Below, piece by piece: positions 1 to 7,310 of a DNA stretch of 64,000 bases. Every line of letters starts with the position of its first letter. The stretch's first letter is position 1. Made by a program: the position numbers and the translations under genes. The notes beneath the pieces were generated by a model. That model was not told the origin of the DNA. It saw only the letters and a list, made by a program, of their open reading frames with translations, and ran no database searches. Source of the stretch: Pseudooceanicola atlanticus (GTDB taxonomy: Bacteria > Pseudomonadota > Alphaproteobacteria > Rhodobacterales > Rhodobacteraceae); assembly GCF_000768315.1 (NCBI RefSeq), contig NZ_AQQX01000009.1, positions 60,028 to 124,027 of the forward strand. Reading direction: 5' to 3'.

Positions 1-446
1 GGCTGGGCCTTGCCCTGACCCTGGCCGCCCAGACGGCCAACGCGCAATCCATGGAAGTCACCAAGGCCGAGGACCTGGCCGGCCAGATCGGGTCGTCCGA
101 GACCTTCACCGGCACCGCCTATGTCGCGCCGGTCTTCGGCCCGAACATGAACCAGGTGACCGCCGGTCACGTGACCTTTCTGCCCGGCGCCCGGTCGGCC
201 TGGCACACCCATCCCGTCGGCCAGCAACTGGTCGTGACCTCGGGCACCGGCTGGACCCAGGAACGCGGTGGCGAGAAATACGTGATCGAAGCCGGTGACG
301 TGGTGTGGTGCCCGCCGGGTGTCGAACACTGGCACGGCGCGACCGATACCACCGCCATGTCGCATTACGCGATCCAGGCCAGCGACGGCGAAAGCGCCGT
401 GGAATGGGGCGAACTGGTTTCCGACGAGGAATATCATGACCATTGA
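1..446 (+). CDS. Secreted small cupin protein (5' end outside window)
   Basis: The reading frame is open from base 3, so the start codon lies upstream of the window. The first codons give a hydrophobic stretch ending ANAQS, the tail of a Sec signal peptide with a likely cleavage just before Gln, so the protein is probably periplasmic. The mature part is a single cupin barrel of about 130 residues. Motif 1 is GARSAWHTHPVGQ and motif 2 contains PPGVEHWHGA, giving the usual metal-binding His set. It is clearly paralogous to the cytoplasmic cupin at 4365-4760 (shared FTGT, GAR-AWHTHP, HWHGA and AMSH-AIQ blocks). It overlaps the next gene by 11 bases. Substrate is unknown; (R)-mandelonitrile lyase-like and quercetinase-like cupins have this form. 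Confidence 0.85.
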   Translation, partial: LGLALTLAAQTANAQSMEVTKAEDLAGQIGSSETFTGTAYVAPVFGPNMNQVTAGHVTFLPGARSAWHTHPVGQQLVVTSGTGWTQERGGEKYVIEAGDVVWCPPGVEHWHGATDTTAMSHYAIQASDGESAVEWGELVSDEEYHDH

Positions 447-1455
447 TCCTGCAAAGGGTGTGCGCGGCCTGATCCTGGCCGCGCTTCTTCTGCCTGCGGC
501 CCAGCCGGTCGCAGCGCAGGAGGAGGTTCTGGCCGGGCTCGATTACCCTTGGGATATCGAGGCGGCTGAGGGCCGCATCTACATCACCGAAAAGGCCGGC
601 ACGCTGGGCATCTTCGACGGCGAGAGGCTGGACCGACTGCCGGTCCAGACCAGCGCGCCGATCCTGAACGATCGCGGCGGCGGGTTGATGGGCCTGGCGC
701 TGACACCGGATTTCGCCAGCAGCGGGCGGGTTGTCCTCTATCACCACACCGGCACCCCGCAGGCGCGGGAGAACCGGGTGATCGAGGCCGTTCGCGACGG
801 CGATACCTGGCGCGAGACACGGGTCCTGCTGGACGGCATCCCCGGCCATCCGCTCTATAACGGGGGGCGTGTCGCCTTTGGGCCGGACGGGATGCTGTAC
901 GTCACCACCGGCTGGACCGAGAACCGCGAACGACCGCAGGACCCCGACAGCCTGGCGGGCAAGATCCTGCGCCTGACCCCGGACGGGGCGGTGCCGGAGG
1001 ACAACCCGTTCGAGGGCTCGCCCGTCTGGTCGCTGGGCCACCGCAACCCGCAGGGCATCGCCTGGTCCGGGGACGGCACGCTATATGCCGCCGAGCATGG
1101 GCAATCCGGTCATGACGAGGTCAACCGGATCGAGGCGGGCGGCAATTACGGCTGGCCGCTGATCCAGGGCGACGAAACCGGCGACGGGCTGACCGCGCCG
1201 CTGGCCCATTCCGGCGGCCGGACCTGGGCGCCCTCGGGGCTGGCCTGGGACGGGGACCGGCTGTTGCTGGCCTCCTTGCGGTCGGGCGCGGTGCTGTCGG
1301 TGTCGACCGGCGGCGACGTGGGCACGGCCCATGATGCGGGCGAGCGGATCCGCGACGTGCTGGTGACCGAGGATGGCCTGTGGGCGATCACGACGAACCG
1401 GTCGCCGCGCCGCGACGGCCCGTCGCGCGACCGGCTGATCCGGTTCACCCGGTAG
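436..1455 (+). CDS. Periplasmic PQQ-dependent sugar dehydrogenase-like protein
   Basis: 339 residues. Residues 1-28 form a signal peptide ending VAAQ, so the product is exported. The rest is a six-bladed beta-propeller of the soluble glucose/aldose (sorbosone) dehydrogenase family, seen in FGPDGMLYVTTG, GHRNPQGIAW and AEHGQSGHDEVNRIEAGGNYGWP. These enzymes oxidise sugars or alcohols with PQQ and Ca2+. The segment that normally reads H-x-GGR and holds the catalytic His reads Tyr141-Asn-Gly-Gly-Arg here, with a His three residues earlier (His138), so the activity may differ. The ATG at 436 is chosen because it yields the signal peptide; upstream in-frame codons lie inside the cupin gene. Translational coupling to that cupin (11-base overlap) suggests a shared periplasmic role. 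Confidence 0.85.
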   Translation: MTIDPAKGVRGLILAALLLPAAQPVAAQEEVLAGLDYPWDIEAAEGRIYITEKAGTLGIFDGERLDRLPVQTSAPILNDRGGGLMGLALTPDFASSGRVVLYHHTGTPQARENRVIEAVRDGDTWRETRVLLDGIPGHPLYNGGRVAFGPDGMLYVTTGWTENRERPQDPDSLAGKILRLTPDGAVPEDNPFEGSPVWSLGHRNPQGIAWSGDGTLYAAEHGQSGHDEVNRIEAGGNYGWPLIQGDETGDGLTAPLAHSGGRTWAPSGLAWDGDRLLLASLRSGAVLSVSTGGDVGTAHDAGERIRDVLVTEDGLWAITTNRSPRRDGPSRDRLIRFTR

Positions 1456-1473
1456 CACTTAATCCATGGACCT

Positions 1474-1547
1474 CATGAGGGAGGCGCATATATCATGTGC
1501 AGAGATCAGAGATGATCCTTGATCGACAAAGCCAGGCCTCCCTCATG
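1474..1547. promoter_or_regulatory. 12-bp inverted repeat flanking the LysR start region
   Basis: A perfect 12-base inverted repeat: catgagggaggc at 1474-1485 and its complement gcctccctcatg at 1536-1547. The left arm holds the AGGGAGG Shine-Dalgarno sequence for the GTG start at 1497. The right arm contains a CCTCCCT anti-SD-like run and the alternative ATG start at 1545. In mRNA the arms could pair around a 50-base loop and mask the ribosome site; in DNA they could be half-sites for the LysR protein itself. A T-N11-A box (1463-1475) overlaps the left edge. Confidence 0.45.
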
Positions 1548-2441
1548 TTGCGCGAAAATATCAACGACCTCATCGCTTTGGCGGCCGTGGCCGAAGAGCG
1601 AAGCTTTACCAAGGCCGCCGCGCGGCTGAACGTGTCGCAATCGGCGCTTAGCCATACGATCAAGGGGCTGGAAAAGCGCCTTGGCCTGCGGCTGCTGACC
1701 CGCACGACGCGATCCGTGGCGCCGACGCTGGAGGGCGAGGATCTGCTGGCCACGCTGAACCCGTGTTTCGAGAAGATCGAGGCGCGGCTTCAGGCCTTGA
1801 ACGATGCACAGGACCAGCCCACGGGCACGGTGCGGATCGTGGCGGTGGAATATGCCATCGACACCATCCTGTGGCCCAAGCTCGGGCCGGTGCTGAAGCA
1901 GCATCCCAGCGTGAATGTCGAGTTCGTGATGGATTACGGCTATACCGACCTGGCCGCGTCGCAATGCGATGCGGGCGTGCGTTATGGCGACCAGGTGAGC
2001 GACGGCATGATCGCGATGCGGATCGGCCCGGATGAACGGATGATCTGCGTCGGGGCGCCGGACTACCTGGACGATGCCGGGACGCCGCAGCGACCGCAGG
2101 ATCTGACCGATCACCGCTGCATCAACCTGCGGCTCTCGACCCATGGCGCGCTCTATGCCTGGGAATTCGAAGAACCGGACGGGACCGAGATCAACGTGAA
2201 GGTGCGCGGGCAGGCCTGTTTCAACACCATCCACCCGGTGATGCGGGCGGCGATCGACGGACATGGGCTGGCGCTGGTGCCCGACCGGCTGGCCGCCCCC
2301 GAGATCGAGGCCGGGCGGTTGCGCGTCTGCCTCGAGGATTATTCGCCGCCTTTCCCCGGTTTCCACCTCTATTACCCCAGCCGGCAGCGCCCGTCCTCGG
2401 CCTTCCAGGTGGTGCTGGACGCGTTGCGGCATCGCGACTGA
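1497..2441 (+). CDS. LysR-family transcriptional regulator
   Basis: 314 residues from a GTG start preceded by AGGGAGG (1478-1484). The N-terminal winged helix-turn-helix reads SFTKAAARLNVSQSALSHTI and is followed by the linker helix; the C-terminal two-thirds is the periplasmic-binding-like effector domain. An ATG at 1545 would give a 298-residue protein beginning MLRENINDL, which looks like the family's usual N-terminus and is a serious alternative. Inference: it controls the neighbouring cupin, CMD and oxidoreductase genes, because T-N11-A palindromes occur before the CMD gene (2471-2485) and before the oxidoreductase gene (3551-3569). The inducer is unknown. Confidence 0.9.
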   Translation: MQRSEMILDRQSQASLMLRENINDLIALAAVAEERSFTKAAARLNVSQSALSHTIKGLEKRLGLRLLTRTTRSVAPTLEGEDLLATLNPCFEKIEARLQALNDAQDQPTGTVRIVAVEYAIDTILWPKLGPVLKQHPSVNVEFVMDYGYTDLAASQCDAGVRYGDQVSDGMIAMRIGPDERMICVGAPDYLDDAGTPQRPQDLTDHRCINLRLSTHGALYAWEFEEPDGTEINVKVRGQACFNTIHPVMRAAIDGHGLALVPDRLAAPEIEAGRLRVCLEDYSPPFPGFHLYYPSRQRPSSAFQVVLDALRHRD

Positions 2442-2470
2442 TCCCGCGGGGGCGTTGCGGGGGACCATTG

Positions 2471-2485
2471 ATGAGGGGCGTTCAT
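2471..2485. promoter_or_regulatory. Candidate LysR operator before the CMD gene
   Basis: ATGAGGGGCGTTCAT is an imperfect palindrome containing a T-N11-A LysR box. It lies about 90 bases upstream of the CMD start codon and matches the layout of the palindrome at 3551-3569 (ATGA...TCAT outer arms). Functional assignment is inference. Confidence 0.4.
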
Positions 2486-2571
2486 GGCTGCCTTGGGGGG
2501 CTGGGCCATTAACCTGACGTCCGGGAACCCCAGATTGTGGTGCAGACATGCATTGCAACAGGAGACCCCTC

Positions 2572-3336
2572 ATGAAGTCCTATATCGCCGCCTCTGCCAT
2601 GGCGCTTTTCGCCACCGGTGCCACCGCCCAGGAGCTGGGCTCGACCCTGCCCGGGTCTGTCGGCCAGGTCGCGCCCGCCCTTCAAAACTACATGACCGAA
2701 GACCTGTTCGGCGATGTCTGGGGCGGCGAGGAATTGTCGGCCCGCGATCGCGCGCTGGTCACCTTTGCCGCGCTGATGACCCGACATGAGACCGACAATC
2801 TGGAAAGCCACGTTGCCCTGGCGCTGGATGCCGGCGTGACCCCGGCCGAAATTTCCGAGACGATCACCCATCTCGCCTTCTATACCGGGGTCGGCAACGC
2901 CTTTGCCGCCGCCGAGGCCGCAGCCCCTGTCTTCGAGGCGCGCGGGATCGCGGCCGAGGACCTGCCCGGCACCGACGTGGAGTTGCTGCCGCTGAACGAA
3001 GAGGCCGAGGCCGCCCGCGAGGAAACCGTGAGCGGGAATTATGGCAACGTGTCCATGGGCGTCGTCGACACCACCCGCGAGATCCTGTTCCGCGACGTCT
3101 GGCTGCGCCCGGACCTTGTACCGCGCGACCGGTCGCTGGTGACCGTGGCCGGGCTGATTGCCGCGGGCCAGCCCGAGCAGATGACCTTTCACCTGAACCG
3201 CGCGATGGATAACGGGCTGACCCAGGAAGAGGCCGGCGCGATGCTGTCGCACCTGGCCTTCTACGCAGGCTGGCCGCGGGTCTTCTCGGCGCTGCCGGTG
3301 GCCAAGGAGGTCTTCGAGACCCGCGCCGGCGACTGA
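2572..3336 (+). CDS. Periplasmic tandem carboxymuconolactone decarboxylase-family protein
   Basis: 254 residues. The start at 2572 is set by AGGAGA a few bases upstream and by the signal peptide that follows (residues 1-20, ending ATAQE). The mature protein has two CMD/AhpD-like repeats: residues about 45-125 (ARDRALVTFAAL, THLAFYTGVGNA) and about 170-250 (PRDRSLVTVAGL, SHLAFYAGWPRV). Both lack the CxxC redox pair of AhpD, so a lyase, decarboxylase or binding role is more likely than peroxiredoxin reductase. Two fused CMD domains in the periplasm is an uncommon arrangement. It lies beside two cupins and a LysR gene, and a strong terminator follows. Substrate is unknown. Confidence 0.85.
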   Translation: MKSYIAASAMALFATGATAQELGSTLPGSVGQVAPALQNYMTEDLFGDVWGGEELSARDRALVTFAALMTRHETDNLESHVALALDAGVTPAEISETITHLAFYTGVGNAFAAAEAAAPVFEARGIAAEDLPGTDVELLPLNEEAEAAREETVSGNYGNVSMGVVDTTREILFRDVWLRPDLVPRDRSLVTVAGLIAAGQPEQMTFHLNRAMDNGLTQEEAGAMLSHLAFYAGWPRVFSALPVAKEVFETRAGD

Positions 3337-3351
3337 CCCCCGGCGCATTCC

Positions 3352-3389
3352 CCGGCCCGCGCGAGGGACAGCGCGCGGGCCGGTTTTTT
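3352..3389 (+). terminator. Rho-independent terminator after the CMD gene
   Basis: A 12-bp GC-rich stem (CCGGCCCGCGCG with CGCGCGGGCCGG, 3352-3363 and 3372-3383), an 8-base loop, then six T. It lies 15 bases after the CMD stop codon. Confidence 0.9.
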
Positions 3390-3458
3390 GTGGGGTGTTG
3401 TTCGGGTTCTTCGGCCCTGCGGATGGCCTGGCTCTTTCTTTGAGCTCAGCCGTTATCT

Positions 3459-3490
3459 ACCGCCCGGCGGACAGGCCGGGCCGCGCCGCG
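3459..3490. repeat. Short GC-rich intergenic repeat, copy 1
   Basis: Begins taccgcccggcgg and continues with a gccggg-rich palindromic tail. A second copy with the same 13-base core lies at 4895-4929. The rest of 3390-3550 holds no convincing gene. Confidence 0.4.
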
Positions 3491-3550
3491 TTCACCGGCA
3501 GCGGATTGCAGCGCACCAACTCTCTCCAATCCTCCTCTCAAATACCTCAC

Positions 3551-3569
3551 TCATGAAGCCCCTTCATGA
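3551..3569. promoter_or_regulatory. Perfect palindrome, candidate LysR operator
   Basis: TCATGAAG-CCC-CTTCATGA: 8-base arms around 3 bases, containing a T-N11-A LysR box. A weak promoter follows (TTGAAA at 3580-3585, TTACAT at 3604-3609, 18-base spacer), so the palindrome sits just upstream of the -35 box, where LysR activators usually bind. The gene served is the oxidoreductase at 3690. Confidence 0.5.
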
Positions 3570-3689
3570 CTGGCGTGCATTGAAACGCCTTTACGCCTTG
3601 TCGTTACATCCCACATCTACAGCATGAACACGGCACGGGCGGTCCCTTCAAACGGACCCGTTCGCCAGGCAATACAAACGGAGACGGAC

Positions 3690-4325
3690 ATGAAGATCGG
3701 CATTCTGGGATCGGGACTGATGGGCGGCAAGCTGGGTCAGATCTGGGCCAGAAGCGGCCATGACGTCACCTTTGCCTATGCCCGCAACCACGCCAAGCTG
3801 GAACGGCTGGCCGCCGAATGCGGTGGCCATGCGGGCAGCGTGGCCGAGGCGGTCGAGGGCGCGGATGCGGTTCTGCTGGCGGTGCATTGGTCGCGGGTTG
3901 GCGACGTGCTGGACCAGGCCGGTGACCTGGCGGGCATGGTCGTGCTGAATTGCTGCGTGCCGCTGGATGACAGCAACAGCGAGCTGGTCGTGGCGCATAC
4001 ATCTTCGGGCGCGGAGGAGCTGGCGAAGATGCGGCCCGATGCCCGCTGGGTGTCGTGCTTCAGCACCACGCCCTCGGAAAGCTTCTTTCCGGTGCATGAG
4101 CGCAAGGGGCAAGACACCCCGCCCCATGTCATGGTCTATGGCGACGATGCCGGGGCCAAGCAGGTGGCCTTTGACCTGATCCGCGACATCGGCTTCGAGC
4201 CCCAGGATACCGGCGGGCTGCGCAATGGGCGCTATGTCGAACCCTTCGCCATGGTGTCGGTCGAACTGGCCTATGTGCAGCCCGGCCCCGCCAGCTGGAC
4301 CTATCGTTTCGAGAAACTGCGCTGA
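3690..4325 (+). CDS. NADP-binding oxidoreductase (F420-dependent NADP reductase-like)
   Basis: 211 residues. The N-terminus MKIGILGSGLMGGKLGQ is a classic GxGxxG Rossmann motif, followed by ARNHAKLERLA where the second strand would select the cofactor phosphate. The family (NADPH:F420 oxidoreductase-like, pfam03807) includes many enzymes with no F420 partner, so the substrate cannot be read off. The start at 3690 follows GGAG with good spacing; upstream in-frame codons lack a ribosome site. It is followed 39 bases later by the cupin at 4365, apparently one operon behind the palindrome at 3551. The C-terminal part (NGRYVEPFAM) is typical of the family. Confidence 0.8.
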   Translation: MKIGILGSGLMGGKLGQIWARSGHDVTFAYARNHAKLERLAAECGGHAGSVAEAVEGADAVLLAVHWSRVGDVLDQAGDLAGMVVLNCCVPLDDSNSELVVAHTSSGAEELAKMRPDARWVSCFSTTPSESFFPVHERKGQDTPPHVMVYGDDAGAKQVAFDLIRDIGFEPQDTGGLRNGRYVEPFAMVSVELAYVQPGPASWTYRFEKLR

Positions 4326-4364
4326 GGCCCCTTTGGCCCCCGCAGACAATAAGGAGAAAGACCC

Positions 4365-4760
4365 ATGAAAATCATTCGCGCAGGATCCCTTCCGTCCGGG
4401 CCCGGCCCCCAGGATTACTTTACCGGCACCGTCCGGATCGACCCGATGTTCCAGGCCGACGAGCCCGGCCGCACCTCGGGCGCGCATGTGACCTTCGAAC
4501 CCGGCGCACGCACGGCATGGCACACCCACCCGGCGGGCCAGACGATCATCATCACCCTCGGCCGTGGCCGCGTGCAGCGCGAGGGCGGCCCGGTGGAGGA
4601 AGTGACCACCGGCGATGTCGTGTTCTTCCCGGCTGGTGAAAAGCACTGGCACGGCGCCGCGCCGGAAAACGCGATGAGCCATATCGCGATCCAGGAAAGC
4701 ATCGACGGCACCCCCGTCACCTGGATGGAGAAGGTCGCGGACGAGGATTACAACGGCTGA
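4365..4760 (+). CDS. Small cupin-domain protein
   Basis: 131 residues without a signal peptide, preceded by AAGGAG. It is a single cupin barrel: motif 1 has AWHTHPAGQ and motif 2 has [12 protein letters not shown], followed by [10 protein letters not shown]. It is a paralogue of the exported cupin at the start of the window, so this cluster carries a cytoplasmic and a periplasmic version of the same fold. It probably shares a transcript with the NADP oxidoreductase upstream. (R)-mandelonitrile lyase-like or quercetinase-like chemistry is possible; the substrate is not visible. Confidence 0.85.
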   Translation: MKIIRAGSLPSGPGPQDYFTGTVRIDPMFQADEPGRTSGAHVTFEPGARTAWHTHPAGQTIIITLGRGRVQREGGPVEEVTTGDVVFFPAGEKHWHGAAPENAMSHIAIQESIDGTPVTWMEKVADEDYNG

Positions 4761-5046
4761 TCGCCGGGATAGGGGATCGGGGGCTTTGGGACAGGCCGCT
4801 TTGGCATCTGTAATCGCGGTCTCCGGAAGCGGCGGCACTCGCAAACGTGTCGTCGGCGCATACGTCCGAGATCATTCAATACTTGGATGATCTGTACCGC
4901 CCGGCGGCAACGCCGGGCAGCGCCGACCCGCCCCCCAGGGCGGCGCTATCGCGGCCCCCCTCGGGTCGGTCGCTGCCCTCTGTATCGAAGCTGAGACCCT
5001 GAAGGCCAAAACGCACGACTAGAGCTGAGGCGCCTCGCCGGCAGAC
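4761..5046. other. Intergenic stretch without a supported gene
   Basis: No reading frame here has a ribosome site or a recognisable protein. It contains the second copy of a GC-rich repeat (4895-4929) followed by further short GC palindromes (to about 4970). It ends at a plus-strand terminator. Confidence 0.6.
4895..4929. repeat. Short GC-rich intergenic repeat, copy 2
   Basis: Shares the 13-base core taccgcccggcgg and the following gccggg tail with 3459-3490. Both copies are intergenic and flank the oxidoreductase-cupin pair. Confidence 0.4.
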
Positions 5047-5079
5047 AGGCCCGGCCCGATTGAGGGACCGGGCCTTTTT
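5047..5079 (+). terminator. Rho-independent terminator
   Basis: Arms AGGCCCGG (5047-5054) and CCGGGCCT (5068-5075) followed by a T run. It is 286 bases past the cupin stop, so it may end a long 3' UTR or an unrecognised small transcript. Confidence 0.7.
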
Positions 5080-5152
5080 CATGGTCAAAGGGGCCCACGC
5101 GACCCGGCGACAGCCACCGCCCAGCCCACCGGCCCCTTACCCATTTGCAACG

Positions 5153-5181
5153 AAAAAGGGCCGCACCCGGTGGTGCGGCCC
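5153..5181 (-). terminator. Rho-independent terminator of rpsD
   Basis: A 10-bp stem (GGGCCGCACC with GGTGCGGCCC, 5158-5167 and 5172-5181) with a 4-base loop. On the minus strand it is followed by five T. It lies 25 bases beyond the rpsD stop codon. Confidence 0.9.
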
Positions 5182-5206
5182 TTTCGATCCTTGCAGAGAA
5201 CCGAGA

Positions 5207-5827
5207 TCAGTTCTGTGCGTAGTATTCGATCACGAGGTTCGGTTCCATCATCACCGGGTAGGGCACATCGCCCAGGGTCGGGGTGCGGACGAAGGTCGCG
5301 GTCATCTTGGAGTGGTCAGCCTCGATGTAGTCGGGGACGTCACGCTCGGGCAGCTGGGACGCTTCGATCACGGACGCCAGCTGACGGGATTTCTCGCGAA
5401 CCTCGACAACGTCGCCTTCCTTCACGCGGTAGGAGGGGATGTTGACCTTTTTACCGTTCACCAGGACGTGGCCGTGGTTAACGAACTGACGGGCCGCGAA
5501 GACGGTCGGCACGAACTTGGCGCGATAGACGACGGCGTCCAGGCGGCGCTCCAGCAGGCCGATGAGGTTTTCACCGGTGTCACCCTTGACCCGTGCGGCC
5601 TCGGAGTAGATGCGCTTGAACTGCTTTTCGGTCATGTCGCCGTAATAGCCCTTCAGCTTCTGCTTGGCGCGCAGCTGGAGGCCGAAGTCGGACATCTTGC
5701 CCTTGCGGCGCTGGCCGTGCTGGCCGGGGCCGTATTCACGACGGTTGACCGGGGATTTCGGACGACCCCAGATGTTTTCGCCCATCCGGCGGTCGATTTT
5801 GTACTTGGCAGACGTGCGTTTGGTCAC
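5207..5827 (-). CDS. rpsD: 30S ribosomal protein S4
   Basis: 206 residues, the usual S4 length. S4 binds 16S rRNA early in 30S assembly and affects translational accuracy. The N-terminal domain carries the typical [17 protein letters not shown] segment, and the S4 RNA-binding fold spans about 95-160 ([33 protein letters not shown]). Translation starts at a GTG preceded by AAGGAGA. It is monocistronic, as in most alphaproteobacteria, with its own near-consensus promoter (5958-5985) and terminator (5153-5181). Confidence 0.98.
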   Translation of the reverse strand: MTKRTSAKYKIDRRMGENIWGRPKSPVNRREYGPGQHGQRRKGKMSDFGLQLRAKQKLKGYYGDMTEKQFKRIYSEAARVKGDTGENLIGLLERRLDAVVYRAKFVPTVFAARQFVNHGHVLVNGKKVNIPSYRVKEGDVVEVREKSRQLASVIEASQLPERDVPDYIEADHSKMTATFVRTPTLGDVPYPVMMEPNLVIEYYAQN

Positions 5828-5957
5828 GGCTGATCTCCTTCGTTATGGGCCGCATCCGGCCCGGCGGGCGCGTAGCGGCGGATGAAGGGCGTTGTCCTCT
5901 GGGCGAACCCTGACAGGCATACCCCTTGCGGGGGCCACCAACACCAATGGAGCCGCG

Positions 5958-5985
5958 CTTATACGCGCGTCGGGCGGCGTGTCAA
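5958..5985 (-). promoter_or_regulatory. Strong sigma70-type promoter for rpsD
   Basis: On the minus strand TTGACA (5980-5985), a 16-base spacer and TATAAG (5958-5963). Transcription would begin near 5951, leaving a leader of about 120 bases. That leader could hold autoregulatory structure, though none was identified. Confidence 0.8.
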
Positions 5986-6085
5986 CACGGGATTTCGCGG
6001 GAAAACCGCGCCGATGGACGTCCCCGGGACCGGATTGACACGGACACCGGGGACGCCCTGCACGGCGCGGATGGGCCGCCGCCGG

Positions 6086-7150
6086 TCAGGCGGCGTCGTG
6101 CATCAGGATTGCGGCCTCGGATTTCGAGAGGTTGCGACGCGCATAACCGCCATAGGCGAGCGGGTCGTCCCGAAGCTCGGGGAAGCCGGAGAGGAGCGTC
6201 GCGCGGTCATCCTCGGTCAGCGCGGCAAGGGCGGCATTGGCGGGGTGGAAGCTTTCGGTTTCCACGCCATTCGCCCAGATCACCTGATGCGAGGGAAGCA
6301 GCAGGTGGATGTAGGTGACCTCGCGCACGTTCATGTCCTGGGTGATGGTCGTGCCGTTGACCAGGTCACGCGCGGCGACCAGCACCTCGGACGTGTTGAA
6401 GAGCGCGCGGGCGATCGGCCCCTTCACCAGCATCCGGTGTTCGGGGGAGACGAGGAATTCCTCGTCCGGGCGTTCGATCCCGAAGGCGCCGGCGCGGATG
6501 CGGATCGGCCGGAATTGCGGCATCGTGTAGAGCCGCGCGCCGGTCATGTGCCGCGCGCCGGCCCAGAAGATCTCCTGCGGGCCGCTATCCTTGGTCAGCA
6601 CGCGGTCGCCGGGGCGCAGGGTTTCCACCGCGCGCGGCCCGTCCATCGTGGCGATGCGGGTGCCGGGGGTGAAACAGATCACGCCGCCCTGGGCCGGTTC
6701 GTTCGGGGCCAGGCGTTTCTGCGAGGCCTGGTAATGCACGACCCACAATTCCCGCCCCTTCGGCGGCAATTCGTCGAGGAACATCAGCAGCGGCTGTGCA
6801 GGGCCGTCCACTTCGATGATCGTCGCGGTAAAGGTGTTGCGTCCGTCGGTGAGGATGAATGTCCCGTCCAGCAGCGGATCGTCGCTTGCCGGAATGTCGG
6901 ATGGCATCTTGCAATCGATGGCGGCGCCCACGAGGCGCCTCACGATCTTGGCCGCCCGCTTGCGGATGTTTTTCTCTTCGTCCGCCTGCTCAAGGCACAG
7001 AACCTCGTTCGGACCGTCTACCCTAACGGCCTCGCCAGACCAGGACCACGTGGCCCCGATGCGCAGCGAATGGAGCCGGGAGCCCTTAAGCCCGTCCAGC
7101 TCTGTCTGTGTCCAGGAGATGACGAACGTGCCCTTGAAGCCCGTTCTCAT
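6086..7150 (-). CDS. Hint-domain (intein/hedgehog fold) protein
   Basis: 354 residues. Residues about 1-155 are an uncharacterised N-terminal domain. The Hint_2 domain begins at the Cys of CFTPGTRIATMDG, the nucleophile position of Hint autoprocessing. It continues through RPGDRVLTKD, SPEHRMLVKG (block B His) and LLLPSHQVIWANG-ETESFHP (blocks F and G). Hedgehog and intein relatives cleave the peptide bond before that Cys; single-copy Hint_2 proteins are frequent in Rhodobacterales but their role is unsettled. There is no signal peptide and no linked partner gene. The ATG has only a weak ribosome site. Confidence 0.85.
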   Translation of the reverse strand: MRTGFKGTFVISWTQTELDGLKGSRLHSLRIGATWSWSGEAVRVDGPNEVLCLEQADEEKNIRKRAAKIVRRLVGAAIDCKMPSDIPASDDPLLDGTFILTDGRNTFTATIIEVDGPAQPLLMFLDELPPKGRELWVVHYQASQKRLAPNEPAQGGVICFTPGTRIATMDGPRAVETLRPGDRVLTKDSGPQEIFWAGARHMTGARLYTMPQFRPIRIRAGAFGIERPDEEFLVSPEHRMLVKGPIARALFNTSEVLVAARDLVNGTTITQDMNVREVTYIHLLLPSHQVIWANGVETESFHPANAALAALTEDDRATLLSGFPELRDDPLAYGGYARRNLSKSEAAILMHDAA

Positions 7151-7290
7151 GCCTGCTGTCTGCCTTCTACTCGATATACGCGTTTTTCGCTTATTTTATT
7201 GGGCAGCCGGCCTTATCTGGCCGGTCTCACCTGCATGCAAGTTATCAGATATAACTAAATTTGCAAACCCCTCGGTATGTTTGGCTTGCA

Positions 7291-7308
7291 AAAGGTGCCC
7301 TAGGGGCA
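7291..7308 (-). terminator. Possible terminator after the LpxR-like gene
   Basis: On the minus strand a TGCCC-CTA-GGGCA hairpin starts just past the stop codon and is followed by cctttt. The stem is short. A second 6-bp hairpin (CCGGCC/GGCCGG) lies at 7207-7224. Confidence 0.35.
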
Positions 7309-7310
7309 AG

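Noticed and set aside
3388..3627. 79-codon plus-strand frame after the CMD terminator
   Set aside because: No ribosome site, starts inside terminator region, product lacks any recognisable feature, and the region holds repeat and operator sequence.
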